A DNA stretch of 64,000 nucleotides from Corynebacterium crudilactis (GCF_001643015.1 NZ_CP015622.1:1501358-1565357); one strand, 5' to 3'; positions 8,116 through 16,630 are shown, numbered from the stretch's first letter. Notes: generated by a model not told the origin, from the sequence alone. Made by a program: numbers and translations.

Positions 8116-9480
8116 CTTCATGGTCAACACTGCAACGAAAGTAATCGCGGTGACAATGATCAGGTAATAACCGACATAAGCCACGGAATACTGGGAAACC
8201 AACCAGGTGGCAATAAATGGTGCAATCGCAGCGCCCAAGATAGATGCAACATTGTATGCAATTCCAGAACCCGTGTAACGCACGTTGGTAGGGAAGAGCT
8301 CTGGCAAGATCGCAGACATTGGTCCAAAGATCAGACCCATGATGCTCATACCGACCATAAGGAAGATGAAAACGGTGGTCTTTGTTGCAGTTTCTGGATC
8401 AAGCAAGAAATTGAACACGGTACCGAACAGCAGCAACAACACAGAAGCTAGAGTTAGCGTGTTTTTACGTCCCCAGACATCGGCTAACCAACCAGAAACT
8501 GGCACCATGATGGCGAAGAAAACAATCGTGAGAAGCTGCAATTGCAGGAACTCGAAATAAGGAATGGACAGACCAGTTCCCGCACTGCGGTTACCGATAC
8601 CGTAGGACAAGATCCATGTCGTGACCAGGTAGAACAAGGTGTAGGTAGACAGCATGATCAGTGTTGCCTGTACCACTGGGCCTGGAGAAGTCTTAAACAG
8701 TTCCTTCAGCGGAGACTTAACCTTCTTACCCTGATCAACTGCCTGCTTGAATACTGGGGTTTCCTCCAAAGAGAAACGCACCCAGAGACCAACAGCAATC
8801 ATCAACGCTGAAGATAGGAATGGCAGACGCCAACCCCAGGTCATGAAAGCTCCATGGAGATCTCCATCTTCGTGAGCAAGTACAGCAACCAAGATCAACA
8901 TGAAGCCATTGGCTAGGAAGAATCCGAAAGGAGCACCAAGCTGAGGCCACATAGCAGCACGCGCACGGTGGGTAGGCTCAGCATTTTCACCAGCTAAAAG
9001 TGCAGCACCAGACCACTCACCACCAAGACCAAGACCCTGGCAAAAACGCATAAGAGCAAGCAACGCTGGTGCGATAATTCCCACCTGATCATAAGTGGGC
9101 AAGAGGCCAATCAGAATGGTGGCAATGCCCATCGTGAGCAATGAGCCAATAAGTGTTGCTTTACGACCGACACGATCGCCGAAGTGTCCAAAAACGATAG
9201 ATCCCAGAGGGCGGGCCACAAAGGCCAAACCGAAGGTAGCGAAAGACGCCAACAAGTTAACTGTCGGGTTGTCGTTGCTTGGGAAAAATAGGCTAGGAAA
9301 AACAACAACAGCTGCCGCAGCGTAGGCATAAAAATCATAAAACTCGATTGTTGTGCCAATCGTGGACGCTGCTGCAACCCGACGTTTAGTTTTCTTGTCA
9401 ATCACAAGAGCTGCTGGCTGGCCGTTCGTTTCAGATGCCGCTAAACCTGCAGAGTGATCAGTTGTGGTCACGAGTCTCAT
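8083..9480 (-). CDS. MFS transporter, metabolite:H+ symporter (MHS) family
   Basis: A 12-helix permease of about 465 residues. MHS hallmarks are IGTTIEFYDFYAYAAAAVVVFPSLFFPS in the first helix region, GHFGDRVGRKATLI as the loop 2-3 MFS motif, and RFCQGLGLGGEWSGA in helix 4-5. Relatives import organic acids, shikimate, proline/betaine or citrate; the substrate is not evident. The open frame begins at 9534; ATG 9480 is chosen because the preceding residues look like leader, but GTG 9471 is also possible. The gene converges on the CFA-like gene with only 11 bases between stops. A clustered TGGAA/TTCCA motif lies about 80 bases upstream. Confidence 0.85.
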   Translation of the reverse strand: MRLVTTTDHSAGLAASETNGQPAALVIDKKTKRRVAAASTIGTTIEFYDFYAYAAAAVVVFPSLFFPSNDNPTVNLLASFATFGLAFVARPLGSIVFGHFGDRVGRKATLIGSLLTMGIATILIGLLPTYDQVGIIAPALLALMRFCQGLGLGGEWSGAALLAGENAEPTHRARAAMWPQLGAPFGFFLANGFMLILVAVLAHEDGDLHGAFMTWGWRLPFLSSALMIAVGLWVRFSLEETPVFKQAVDQGKKVKSPLKELFKTSPGPVVQATLIMLSTYTLFYLVTTWILSYGIGNRSAGTGLSIPYFEFLQLQLLTIVFFAIMVPVSGWLADVWGRKNTLTLASVLLLLFGTVFNFLLDPETATKTTVFIFLMVGMSIMGLIFGPMSAILPELFPTNVRYTGSGIAYNVASILGAAIAPFIATWLVSQYSVAYVGYYLIIVTAITFVAVLTMKENKNHDLREV

Positions 9481-9557
9481 CGCCTCACACAAAATAGATT
9501 CCAATAAATACCTATGCGATGTTTCCATAGCCATTTCCCAGAGTCAATCTCACATGT

Positions 9558-9582
9558 TGGAAATAATTCCAGAATGATTCCA
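9558..9582. promoter_or_regulatory. Candidate operator upstream of the MHS transporter
   Basis: TGGAAATAATTCCA (9558-9571) is an inverted repeat of TGGAA around ATAA, and a third half-site TTCCA follows 11 bases later (9578-9582). Three half-sites at helical spacing upstream of a transporter look like a regulator site; the regulator is unknown. Confidence 0.35.
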
Positions 9583-9708
9583 TATATTGAGACAATGGAG
9601 GGTATGGTTATGGATATAGTGTTGAGTTTTTGAGGGAAACCAAAAATTTTAGGAATGTTAGATAAGCGCTTTGGCTGGGCAGTTTTTCTAGGTAGCTGCA
9701 CTGGAAAA

Positions 9709-9746
9709 GCAAAAAGTGCTGCTTACCGAGATGATAAACAGCACTT
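9709..9746 (-). terminator. Terminator after the phosphoribosyltransferase gene
   Basis: Arms AAGTGCTG (9714-9721) and CAGCACTT (9739-9746) form a stem followed on the minus strand by TTTTTGCTTTT. It lies 12 bases past the stop. Confidence 0.75.
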
Positions 9747-9758
9747 CAAGATGAAAAA

Positions 9759-10235
9759 TTATTTAGATGGCTCCACAGGAGGCAGAGAGGACCAAGGGAA
9801 GTTGATCCACTTATCGGTCTCGCGCCACACATACTCTGGCTGGAACACACTGTTTGGTTTGTGGTAAATAACTGCAGTGCGTACTTCTTCTACCTGATCA
9901 CCAAGGAAGTCACGAACTAACTCAAGGGTCTTACCGGTATCTGCAACATCGTCTGCAACAAGCACACGCATGCCAGAAAGATCGATAGCCTTTGGAGTTG
10001 GAGGCAACATCATTGGTTCTTCCAAGTGCTCGCCGATGTCAGTGTAAAACTCAACATTAATCACCGATACATTCTTAATTCCCAGTGCATAACCAAGTGC
10101 ACCGCCAATTAGAAGACCACCGCGTGCAATGGAAAGCACACAATCTGGTTTGTAGTCATCGATGATCTCTTGGGCCAGCTCCCGCATAGCTGTTCCGAAC
10201 AATTCATAGGTCAGGATCTCGCGTTCCTCTATCAT
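9759..10235 (-). CDS. purine phosphoribosyltransferase (xanthine/guanine type)
   Basis: The 158-residue protein belongs to the type I phosphoribosyltransferase family. The PRPP loop is RVLVADDVADTGKTLELV near residues 90-107, and SIARGGLLIGGALGYALGI near residue 35 forms the pyrophosphate loop. Size and the tryptophan-rich C-terminus (YVWRETDKWINFPW) fit the bacterial xanthine/guanine salvage enzymes that convert free bases to nucleotides. Exact base preference cannot be read from sequence. It is a single gene with its own terminator, divergent from the mntP riboswitch. Confidence 0.85.
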   Translation of the reverse strand: MIEEREILTYELFGTAMRELAQEIIDDYKPDCVLSIARGGLLIGGALGYALGIKNVSVINVEFYTDIGEHLEEPMMLPPTPKAIDLSGMRVLVADDVADTGKTLELVRDFLGDQVEEVRTAVIYHKPNSVFQPEYVWRETDKWINFPWSSLPPVEPSK

Positions 10236-10365
10236 GTTTACATATCCTAGTCGGGATCCTCATGGATTCTGCAATATGATCAGTGCTTACTTGATTTCTG
10301 CGTAAGTGTATATAGAATCGACTAAGCCCAGACGTTGTATCAGTTTGGTGCCATCACTTCCATTT

Positions 10366-10500
10366 CGAAGGGGAGTAGTTCCATACAAAGGTGAAAAATC
10401 GTTTTTGTGTGAGGTATGTTCGACATACTGGAGTGAGATTTTTGCTCACACCCGGCATACCACCTGAAGCTTTTAGACTGTTTCAGGCGAGCGAGACCTT
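10366..10500 (+). promoter_or_regulatory. yybP-ykoY (Mn2+) riboswitch upstream of mntP
   Basis: The leader carries the conserved yybP-ykoY strands in order: AAGGGGAGTAGTT (10368-10380), a long variable hairpin, CACCCGGCATACCACCTGAAGC (given as positions 10449-10470), and GCGAGCGAGACC at 10487-10498. In this family the two internal loops dock to bind Mn2+ and turn on Mn exporters (established knowledge). The downstream gene is the Mn exporter mntP, which supports the call. Confidence 0.88.
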
Positions 10501-10530
10501 CGGCGTACACTTCGCCGGGGTCTATTTTTC
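10494..10530 (+). terminator. Riboswitch-controlled intrinsic terminator of mntP leader
   Basis: AGACCTTCGGCG pairs with CGCCGGGGTCT and is followed by ATTTTTC, a terminator. The AGACC strand is also the last conserved strand of the riboswitch core, so aptamer and terminator are mutually exclusive. Mn2+ binding should favour read-through. Confidence 0.85.
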
Positions 10531-10558
10531 TGCCCCAGGCACGGCTCATAGGAGAACC

Positions 10559-11131
10559 ATGCCCTTTGCACAAATAATGCTGCTTTCCATTGGTGTTGCC
10601 GCCGATGCGTTTGCCTGTTCAGTTGTTCGTGGCACTGTCATCAGAGTAAATCTTTTTAAACGTGCCCTGGTCCTAGCTGGTATTTTTGGGGTCTTCCAAG
10701 CAGTAATGCCGTTAATTGGATGGGTAATTGGCCGTTTTTTCGCAGAGATTACATTCATCGCAGAAATTGACCACTGGATCTCATTTGGCCTTCTAGGTGC
10801 CGTGGGCGCAAAAATGATCTGGGATGCATTTCATCTTGAAGAAGACGAAGCCATTATTGACGATGGAAGTATCCAATTCAAACCAGCCATTATTCTTGGC
10901 TTAGCTACCAGCATTGACGCTTTAGCTGTTGGCATGGGACTTGCCTTTGTAGAACTGTCCATTGCTCAAGTAGCTTTCGCCATGGGAATTGTGACGTTCA
11001 TCTTGTCACTTGTCGGCGCCTGGATTGGTCACCATGGCGGCGGAAAATTCGGAAAATGGGTCACTGTCTTGGGTGGCATCATCCTCATTGGAATCGGCGC
11101 AAGTATCGTCTTCGAGCATTTGTCCGCATAG
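10559..11131 (+). CDS. mntP: manganese efflux pump MntP
   Basis: MntP exports excess Mn2+ across the inner membrane. The 190-residue protein has six predicted membrane helices and the two repeated signature motifs: GVAADAFACSVVRG at the N-terminus and ATSIDALAVGMGLAF in the second half, each with the metal-related Asp. The frame is open further upstream through the riboswitch, but ATG 10559 with AGGAGA directly ahead gives the normal length. Regulation by the riboswitch/terminator immediately upstream fits the role. The next gene starts 28 bases after its stop and may be co-transcribed. Confidence 0.93.
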   Translation: MPFAQIMLLSIGVAADAFACSVVRGTVIRVNLFKRALVLAGIFGVFQAVMPLIGWVIGRFFAEITFIAEIDHWISFGLLGAVGAKMIWDAFHLEEDEAIIDDGSIQFKPAIILGLATSIDALAVGMGLAFVELSIAQVAFAMGIVTFILSLVGAWIGHHGGGKFGKWVTVLGGIILIGIGASIVFEHLSA

Positions 11132-11158
11132 CTATCCATATAGGTTAAGGTGCACGAA

Positions 11159-12145
11159 GTGGGAAAAATTGTTGAAATATGGGATCGCTTTCAGATCCCG
11201 TTATATATTTTGGCACTCTCAATTGGAGCTGTAGTGGGATTGCAGTTCCCTAGCGCTGCTTCTGTATTTGAAGCTGGAATTAACCCAACTTTGATGGCTT
11301 TGCTCTACGCCACCTTTTTGGGAATTCCCCTGACGAGAATTCAGGAGGGCCTACAGGACTTAAAGTTTCTTGCGCTATTACTTGCCGTGAACTTTTTAGC
11401 AGTACCACTCGTAGCCTTTGTTTTAAGCCGTTTTATTGCAGCTGACGAGGCACTCCTCATGGGCTTTTTGCTTGTTATCCTTGCGCCTTGTGTGGATTAT
11501 GTCATTGTATTTTCGGGGCTGGCAGGTGCAGCGCACAGCAAGTTACTTACTGCTACGCCAATTTTAATGCTTGCCCAGATGGTGCTGATACCGATCTTCC
11601 TCACGCTTTTTATTGGCCCAGAAACCCTTGGCGCCATAACGCTTGGCCCATTTTTTGAAGCGTTCCTTCTTCTAATCATCATTCCGCTTATTTCAGCTGC
11701 TATAACGCAGTGGATAGCAGGGAAGTGGCAGGTAGGACGAGGTATTACCTCGGCTAGTGAATCCTTGATGGTCCCTTTGATGATGCTGACACTATTTCTC
11801 GTGGTGGCCTCGCAGATAGCTACATTACGTGGACAATATTTTCACATCATGCAAGTAATCCCGCTGTATGCAGCATTTTTATTAATAATGCTCCCCATTG
11901 GTATTGGCGTATCTCGATTGGGCGGTTTGGGGGTTGGAGAAACTCGAGCGCTGGTATTTAGTGGAGCCACGAGAAATTCTTTAGTGGTACTGCCTTTAGC
12001 ATTATCACTCCCGCCAGGCTTTGAAGTAGTTCCTGTTGTGATAGTTACTCAAACGCTCGTTGAACTTATCGGAATGGTTATCTACGTGCGTTTTATTCCC
12101 TTGACTATCCAAGAACCTAGACCTATAGGTAACTCTCAGGAATAG
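11159..12145 (+). CDS. Acr3/BASS-family efflux permease
   Basis: A hydrophobic protein of about 328 residues with roughly ten helices. LVILAPCVDYVIVFSGLA resembles helix 4 of Acr3 arsenite exporters, with the conserved cysteine in APC, but the following residues differ from true Acr3 (compare the arsenic operon protein at 54394-55482, which reads [17 protein letters not shown]). GATRNSLVVLPLALSLP matches the other conserved region. It may export arsenite, antimonite or another anion. GTG 11159 is preferred because AAGG lies eight bases upstream; GTG 11150 is possible. Being 28 bases behind mntP, it may share the Mn-controlled transcript, a point worth testing. Confidence 0.75.
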   Translation: MGKIVEIWDRFQIPLYILALSIGAVVGLQFPSAASVFEAGINPTLMALLYATFLGIPLTRIQEGLQDLKFLALLLAVNFLAVPLVAFVLSRFIAADEALLMGFLLVILAPCVDYVIVFSGLAGAAHSKLLTATPILMLAQMVLIPIFLTLFIGPETLGAITLGPFFEAFLLLIIIPLISAAITQWIAGKWQVGRGITSASESLMVPLMMLTLFLVVASQIATLRGQYFHIMQVIPLYAAFLLIMLPIGIGVSRLGGLGVGETRALVFSGATRNSLVVLPLALSLPPGFEVVPVVIVTQTLVELIGMVIYVRFIPLTIQEPRPIGNSQE

Positions 12146-12233
12146 GGTAGTCCTAGAGCAGAAGATCGGGATAGAGTGGCATAGTCATTTAACACATAAA
12201 TACATCATCAAGAAGGGTGGAGGACCCGAGCAC

Positions 12234-12719
12234 GTGAGTCTTTCAAGCAAAGCTAAAGGAATAGTTGCAGCAATAATCGCTGTCTGGATCGTTGCAATGG
12301 CAGGAATAGTGGCACTGGCCGCTAGCAATAATGCCGACAAGACCTTCCCGACAGCAGGTGCACTCGAACAAACTGTTGCAACATTTGATCAACAAGGCTT
12401 AAATATCTCCGCCGTCGCATTATCGGACATTTATGGTGAAGAGTATGTCTCTGCAGCGATTCTTTGTGAAGGTACGCCTACAGCAGCTCTTGAGCAATCA
12501 ATTGGAGTTGATCTTGCAGAACTCAACCTAGATGAATCTGGAGTTCCAGCTGGAGTGTCCTATCTGGCATTAGCTAATCAGTCTGGGGAGATCGTCTTCG
12601 ACAAGATCGATCGTGCAAATCTAGATCTGTGTGCAACTCCGCTTAATGGTGCATTTAGCGCTTATTCCTTAATGCCTGTGGCCAAGGTCGGCGAAAACTC
12701 TTGGGCGCTTGCTAGTTAA
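12234..12719 (+). CDS. small secreted or membrane-anchored protein of unknown function
   Basis: I do not recognise a domain. The 161-residue product begins with a basic end and one hydrophobic segment (GIVAAIIAVWIVAMAGIVALA, residues 10-30), then an extracellular-looking region with two cysteines (AAILCEG and ANLDLCATP) about 50 residues apart that could form a disulfide. GTG 12234 is supported by GGAGG ten bases upstream. A strong terminator follows. Homologues are expected mainly in corynebacteria (inference). Confidence 0.75.
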   Translation: MSLSSKAKGIVAAIIAVWIVAMAGIVALAASNNADKTFPTAGALEQTVATFDQQGLNISAVALSDIYGEEYVSAAILCEGTPTAALEQSIGVDLAELNLDESGVPAGVSYLALANQSGEIVFDKIDRANLDLCATPLNGAFSAYSLMPVAKVGENSWALAS

Positions 12720-12746
12720 TTTTTATAAGTAAGGCATCGTAATATC

Positions 12747-12787
12747 AAGCCCGAACCGACAAGAGATATTGTCTGTTCGGGCTTTTC
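12747..12787 (+). terminator. Terminator after the secreted-protein gene
   Basis: Arms AAGCCCGAAC (12747-12756) and GTTCGGGCTT (12775-12784) with an inner GACA/TGTC extension are followed by TTTT. Confidence 0.9.
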
Positions 12788-12808
12788 CGTATCCCATTCA
12801 CTGACATA

Positions 12809-12826
12809 ATTTTGTCAATGTGACGA
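12809..12826 (+). repeat. Left arm of an 18-bp inverted pair flanking the AlkD-like gene
   Basis: ATTTTGTCAATGTGACGA matches, in reverse complement with one mismatch, TCGTCACATTGACATAAT at 14030-14047. The arms are about 1.2 kb apart and bracket the repair gene. TGACA and TGTCA also flank the left arm as a local inverted repeat (12802-12817). Confidence 0.7.
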
Positions 12827-12916
12827 TATGGGGTGGAGTGGTGTTGCATGTCTGAAATGGCCGTGAAAGGCGATAATTGGGCTCTAGGTGCATTCCGGGA
12901 ATAATTAGCTGGATAT

Positions 12917-12975
12917 TTCGTCACATTCCTGATTCGTCACAGAAGCCTTTACGTCACAAGTCCAGATTCGTCACA
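12917..12975 (+). repeat. Four-copy CGTCACA direct repeat array
   Basis: CGTCACA occurs at 12919, 12935, 12952 and 12969, spacing 16, 17 and 17 bases. The first copy, TATTTCGTCACATT, is identical over 14 bases to the right inverted arm at 14026-14039. Spacing of one and a half helical turns suggests protein binding in a row rather than a CRISPR array. Confidence 0.7.
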
Positions 12976-13228
12976 TGCGCAGATTGCTGCCGAGATGCGA
13001 ATCCTTGAATGTGTTGTGAGAGGCTCGGGGATTGAGAATCTTTGAAGCATCGCTCTTAAAATTCTTGGAGAATCTGCGTGCCAATATTTTGCGGTGAGGT
13101 GAATCTGCGCGGGAATTTTTTAATCGTGCCACGCATGCCTGAAATCTTTCGCGGCGGAGATGCCGGGCGAGAAAACTAACCATGAAATATTGCCGACGTA
13201 GGGCAGAGCCCCTTCCCGGCAAAATGAC

Positions 13229-13242
13229 ATAATGTACATTAT
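13229..13242. repeat. Perfect 14-bp palindrome ATAATGTACATTAT
   Basis: A perfect palindrome preceded by TGAC, about 100 bases upstream of the AlkD-like start. The element TGACATAAT here also occurs at 12802 and 14039, suggesting a common site. Confidence 0.6.
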
Positions 13243-13340
13243 CGGACAATTGTTAAGATTATTCAGATTGGCGGGGCTTGGTCGGGTTTCCTGGGTTTCC
13301 GTATGTTTCCAAGATTTTCTCCGGTGGTAAGTTAAACCGC

Positions 13341-14009
13341 ATGACCTTAACGCTCGTGAAATCAACTCTTGCAGCACTTCAAGACCTTGAGGATCCAAAG
13401 ATCTTGGCGGTTAACCAACGCCACGGTGATGATCATGCGGTTAATCTCACTAAGCTTCGAGCAATCGCTAAAGATCTGAAAAAGGATCAACCTTTAGCTC
13501 GCGAGCTTTGGCGTACAGATAATTCAGCCGCACGATTGGTCTCATTGCTAATTTGCCGCCCTAAAGAATTTGATGTGGATGAGCTTGATCTGATGATCCG
13601 CCAGGCACAGACACCGAAGGTTACAGATTGGCTGATTAACTATGTTGTTAAAAAACATCCACTATGGAATGAGCTTCGACTCCGATGGTTGGACGATGAA
13701 TCGGACAACGTTGCCGCTGCCGGCTGGGCGCTCAATACCCATGCCGTTATTACTAAACCGGATATCCTGGACGATTCGGCAATTCTTGACACTATTGAAT
13801 CTTTCATGAAAAACGCTACACCTCGCACTCAATGGTCCATGAATGAATGTCTAGCTCAAATAGGTATTCATCGCCCTGAGCTTCGTGCTCGTGCACTTGA
13901 TATTGGTGAGCGGCTTGAAGTGCTGAAAGATTATCCAACACCGCCTAACTGCACGTCTCCATTTGCTCCAATATGGATTGAAGAGATTGTTCTTCGGCAA
14001 AGCAAATAG
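13341..14009 (+). CDS. DNA alkylation repair (AlkD-like) HEAT-repeat protein
   Basis: The 222-residue protein resembles the DNA alkylation repair family: all-helical, with tryptophans spaced through it (REL-W, TDWLINYVV, NELRLRWLDDE, AAAGWAL) and a conserved C-terminus MNECLAQIGIHRPELRARAL then DYPTPPNCTSPFAPIWI. The AlkD fold excises N3/N7-alkyl purines; whether this member is a glycosylase cannot be decided here. ATG 13341 begins MTLTLVKSTLAAL; the open frame extends upstream only through a TTG. Shine-Dalgarno support is weak. The gene is isolated and bracketed by the inverted repeat pair, which is unusual for a housekeeping gene. Confidence 0.8.
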   Translation: MTLTLVKSTLAALQDLEDPKILAVNQRHGDDHAVNLTKLRAIAKDLKKDQPLARELWRTDNSAARLVSLLICRPKEFDVDELDLMIRQAQTPKVTDWLINYVVKKHPLWNELRLRWLDDESDNVAAAGWALNTHAVITKPDILDDSAILDTIESFMKNATPRTQWSMNECLAQIGIHRPELRARALDIGERLEVLKDYPTPPNCTSPFAPIWIEEIVLRQSK

Positions 14010-14029
14010 ACCTATTCCCTACCTTTATT

Positions 14030-14047
14030 TCGTCACATTGACATAAT
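14030..14047 (-). repeat. Right arm of the inverted pair flanking the AlkD-like gene
   Basis: TCGTCACATTGACATAAT starts 20 bases past the gene's stop. It pairs with 12809-12826 (17 of 18). The remaining sequence to 14274 carries the promoter of the SulP gene and no other feature I can support. Confidence 0.7.
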
Positions 14048-14274
14048 ATCCCCGGTTTGTGGGCACCCAAAACACCAGCTAACCTTGTATTTCCTACCCG
14101 CGTGATAAATCTGCACTAAACCTACTAATGCACAACACGCATGATTAGCTTGATTTTCCTTTAGCACCCTAAAGACTCCTTAAAACCCTAACGATCATCA
14201 AAGGGTTCTTAAAATATCACTGGCATTCGAGGATTTCGGATGTTTCATCAATAGACGTTAAAAGAGAGATTTTC

Positions 14275-15783
14275 GTGTCACAGACAGTTTCCGCCACTCA
14301 ACAAGAGCCGTTGAGTCCCACCGGCGTACTGGCTTCATTTAAATTCGCATTGAGCAGTCCGCGTAGATTCCGGACGGAAGTTATAGCCGGTTTAGTCGTT
14401 GCACTGGCGCTTATTCCAGAATCCATTGCTTTTTCTGTCCTGGCTGGCGTTGACCCAAAGATGGGTCTTTTTGCTTCGTGCATCATGGCCATCACCATTG
14501 CATTTACTGGTGGCCGTCCGGCTATGATTTCCGCGGCTACGGGTGCCGTGGCGCTAGTTATCGCACCCGTTGTTCGTGATCATGGCGTGGAGTATTTCCT
14601 GGCCACAGTAATTTTGGCCGGTATCATCCAGATTGGTTTGTCAGTACTTGGCGTAGCAAAGCTCATGCGTTTTATTCCGCGCTCAGTAATGTTGGGTTTT
14701 GTTAATGCTTTGGCGTGCCTCGTGTTTTTCGCTCAACTCCCCCATTTGTTTAATGTTCCGTGGATGGTCTATCCGCTGTTTGCCGTGGGTATTGGAATCA
14801 TGGTGTTGTGGCCGCGTATCACCACTGTGCTGCCTGCTCCGTTGATTGTTATTGTCGCGTTGACTGCGATTGTGTGGATCTTTGGAATTTCTATCCCTAA
14901 TGTCTCTGACCAGGGAGAACTTCCTTCTTCTTTGCCGGAATTCCTGATTCCTAATGTGCCATTCACGCTGGAAACGCTGCAGATTATTGGTCCATATGCT
15001 TTGGGTATGGCACTTGTTGGCCTCATGGAATCATTGCTCACTGCCAAATTGGTGGATGATATCACTGAGGTTCATTCAAATAAATCTCGTGAAGCAGCTG
15101 GCCAAGGTATCGCGAATATCATCACTGCATTCTTAGGCGGCATGGGTGGTTGCGCAATGATCGGTCAAACAATGATCAATGTGAAAAACTCTGGCGCACG
15201 AACCCGCTTATCTACATTCCTGGCCGGAGCATTTTTGCTGGTCTTGGTCGTGCTTTTGGGCGATATCGTGGGACGCATTCCCATGGCAGCGCTGGTCGCG
15301 GTCATGATTATCGTTGCGATAGACACTGCTGATTGGCACTCCCTTAATCCACGCACTTTGAAGTTCATGCCGTTGAGCGAAACCATCGTCATGTTTATCA
15401 CGATTATCGCTACATTGGCTACCGGAAACCTGGCAGTGGGTGTCATCCTTGGTGTGCTGAGCGCCATGGTCATGTTCGCGCGCAGGATCGCCCACCTGGT
15501 GTCCGTGGATCGCACCATTGACAACAACATCAGCACCTATACGGTGAAGGGTCAGCTGTTTTGGGCATCATCGAACGATATGGTGTACTCCTTCGACTAT
15601 TCCGATGACGCTGACCAGATTATTATCGATCTCACCGCCGCAGAAATTTGGGATGCCTCAACCGTTGCCACTTTGGACAGCATTATTCATAAATATGCTG
15701 TCCGCGGCAAAACTGTAGAAATTATTGGGCTTGATGGCCCTAGCCGCGATAGGCTTGAGCGCCTATCAGGCAAGCTGGGTTAG
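14275..15783 (+). CDS. SulP-family anion transporter with STAS domain
   Basis: A 502-residue permease. Residues ~30-395 are membrane-embedded, with the SulP opening AGLVVALALIPESIAFSVLAGVDP, then GRPAMISAATGAVALV and the helix-rich core. Residues ~405-502 form a cytoplasmic STAS domain (IDLTAAEIWDASTVATLDSI). Relatives carry sulfate, bicarbonate or dicarboxylates; the substrate here is not determinable. GTG 14275 with AGAGAG seven bases upstream fits the usual N-terminus. It is monocistronic and converges on the LGFP lipoprotein gene. Confidence 0.9.
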   Translation: MSQTVSATQQEPLSPTGVLASFKFALSSPRRFRTEVIAGLVVALALIPESIAFSVLAGVDPKMGLFASCIMAITIAFTGGRPAMISAATGAVALVIAPVVRDHGVEYFLATVILAGIIQIGLSVLGVAKLMRFIPRSVMLGFVNALACLVFFAQLPHLFNVPWMVYPLFAVGIGIMVLWPRITTVLPAPLIVIVALTAIVWIFGISIPNVSDQGELPSSLPEFLIPNVPFTLETLQIIGPYALGMALVGLMESLLTAKLVDDITEVHSNKSREAAGQGIANIITAFLGGMGGCAMIGQTMINVKNSGARTRLSTFLAGAFLLVLVVLLGDIVGRIPMAALVAVMIIVAIDTADWHSLNPRTLKFMPLSETIVMFITIIATLATGNLAVGVILGVLSAMVMFARRIAHLVSVDRTIDNNISTYTVKGQLFWASSNDMVYSFDYSDDADQIIIDLTAAEIWDASTVATLDSIIHKYAVRGKTVEIIGLDGPSRDRLERLSGKLG

Positions 15784-15829
15784 AAGCCCGCTTTTCGACG
15801 AACCCCTGCACCCAACTTGCCCCTCATCA

Positions 15830-16447
15830 CTAAGAAGGTTGCACCTCGGCGGTGTACTCTCCGGTACCATTGTCGATCCAGCTGATTACGCCAGACGCAA
15901 ATTGCTGGGTCCAACCATTATCGGTTGCTTCTTCTGGTGCGGTGGGTAGTCCCACAGATGCGGCAAGTCCACCTTCGTTGATCCAGGATTCACCAATCAT
16001 GCCAACGAGAGGCTGAGCTCCGCTCTCTTCAGAATTAGCGATGTATCCTTCTGGGAAAGTTACAAGAGCTTCACCGTTGGCCCCTTCTTCAACGGATTCT
16101 GGGATACTGAAACCAGCCTTTTCCGCAGCTGTGACAACTGCCGTCGGAATGCTGATCATAGAACCATCAGCGCTTTCTACCTCTGTGGATTCGCCACCTG
16201 CTGCAGGATCATCATCTGTACCTGAGCTTGGGCTGGCATCACTTGTCTCTGCACCGGTGGTCTCGGAAGATCCAGTGGCATCATTGATTGCTGATCCCAC
16301 TGCCGAGGTGCCAGAGCTTGCGGCATCAGATGCACTATTGGCTGCATCTTCGGCTTCAGAGCAAGAGACAACTCCTAGGGATAGTGCGACAGCAGCTGTT
16401 CCTGCGAGAATTCTGGTACGCAGTTTCTTATTTTGAAGAGTAATCAC
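15830..16447 (-). CDS. LGFP-repeat-like lipoprotein
   Basis: A 205-residue exported lipoprotein. The signal is KLRTRILAGTAAVALSLGVVSC with the lipobox cysteine at about 29, followed by a long Ser/Ala/Asp/Glu-rich linker (30-95). The C-terminal half holds one LGFP-type unit: VGMIGESWINEGGLAASVGLP followed by FASGVISWI. LGFP repeats occur on corynebacterial surface proteins and are thought to bind the cell wall or mycomembrane (established, function inferred). The start GTG 16447 has AAAGG eight bases upstream. No operon partner is evident. Confidence 0.85.
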   Translation of the reverse strand: MITLQNKKLRTRILAGTAAVALSLGVVSCSEAEDAANSASDAASSGTSAVGSAINDATGSSETTGAETSDASPSSGTDDDPAAGGESTEVESADGSMISIPTAVVTAAEKAGFSIPESVEEGANGEALVTFPEGYIANSEESGAQPLVGMIGESWINEGGLAASVGLPTAPEEATDNGWTQQFASGVISWIDNGTGEYTAEVQPS

Positions 16448-16630
16448 GTGCTTCTGCCTTTCTCAAAAGGGATAACAACAAAGTCCATTGTCAGTAATTA
16501 ACTGGACTAGATGCCACCTTTTTGAGAGATCTTTAATATATAGAGATTGATCCGTGACCTTAATGAAACTTAAGAAACTATAAAAAGTGCTCTAAATCAC
16601 TATTTTAATTGCCCTTTAGCAGGACAAATG

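Larger units (their letters stand above)
12788..13340. other. Gene-poor, repeat-bearing region upstream of the AlkD-like gene
   Basis: No gene longer than about 60 codons is supported; two 92-codon minus frames look non-coding. It holds three listed repeat features (half of an 18-bp inverted pair, a four-copy CGTCACA array and a 14-bp palindrome) and should contain the AlkD-like gene's promoter. Confidence 0.5.

Noticed and set aside
12917..12975. CGTCACA copies as a CRISPR array
   Set aside because: Repeats are only seven bases with 9-10 base gaps; no leader and no cas genes in the window.
12971..13398. Two 92-codon minus-strand frames upstream of the AlkD-like gene
   Set aside because: No ribosome sites, odd composition, and they overlap each other and the repair gene's start.
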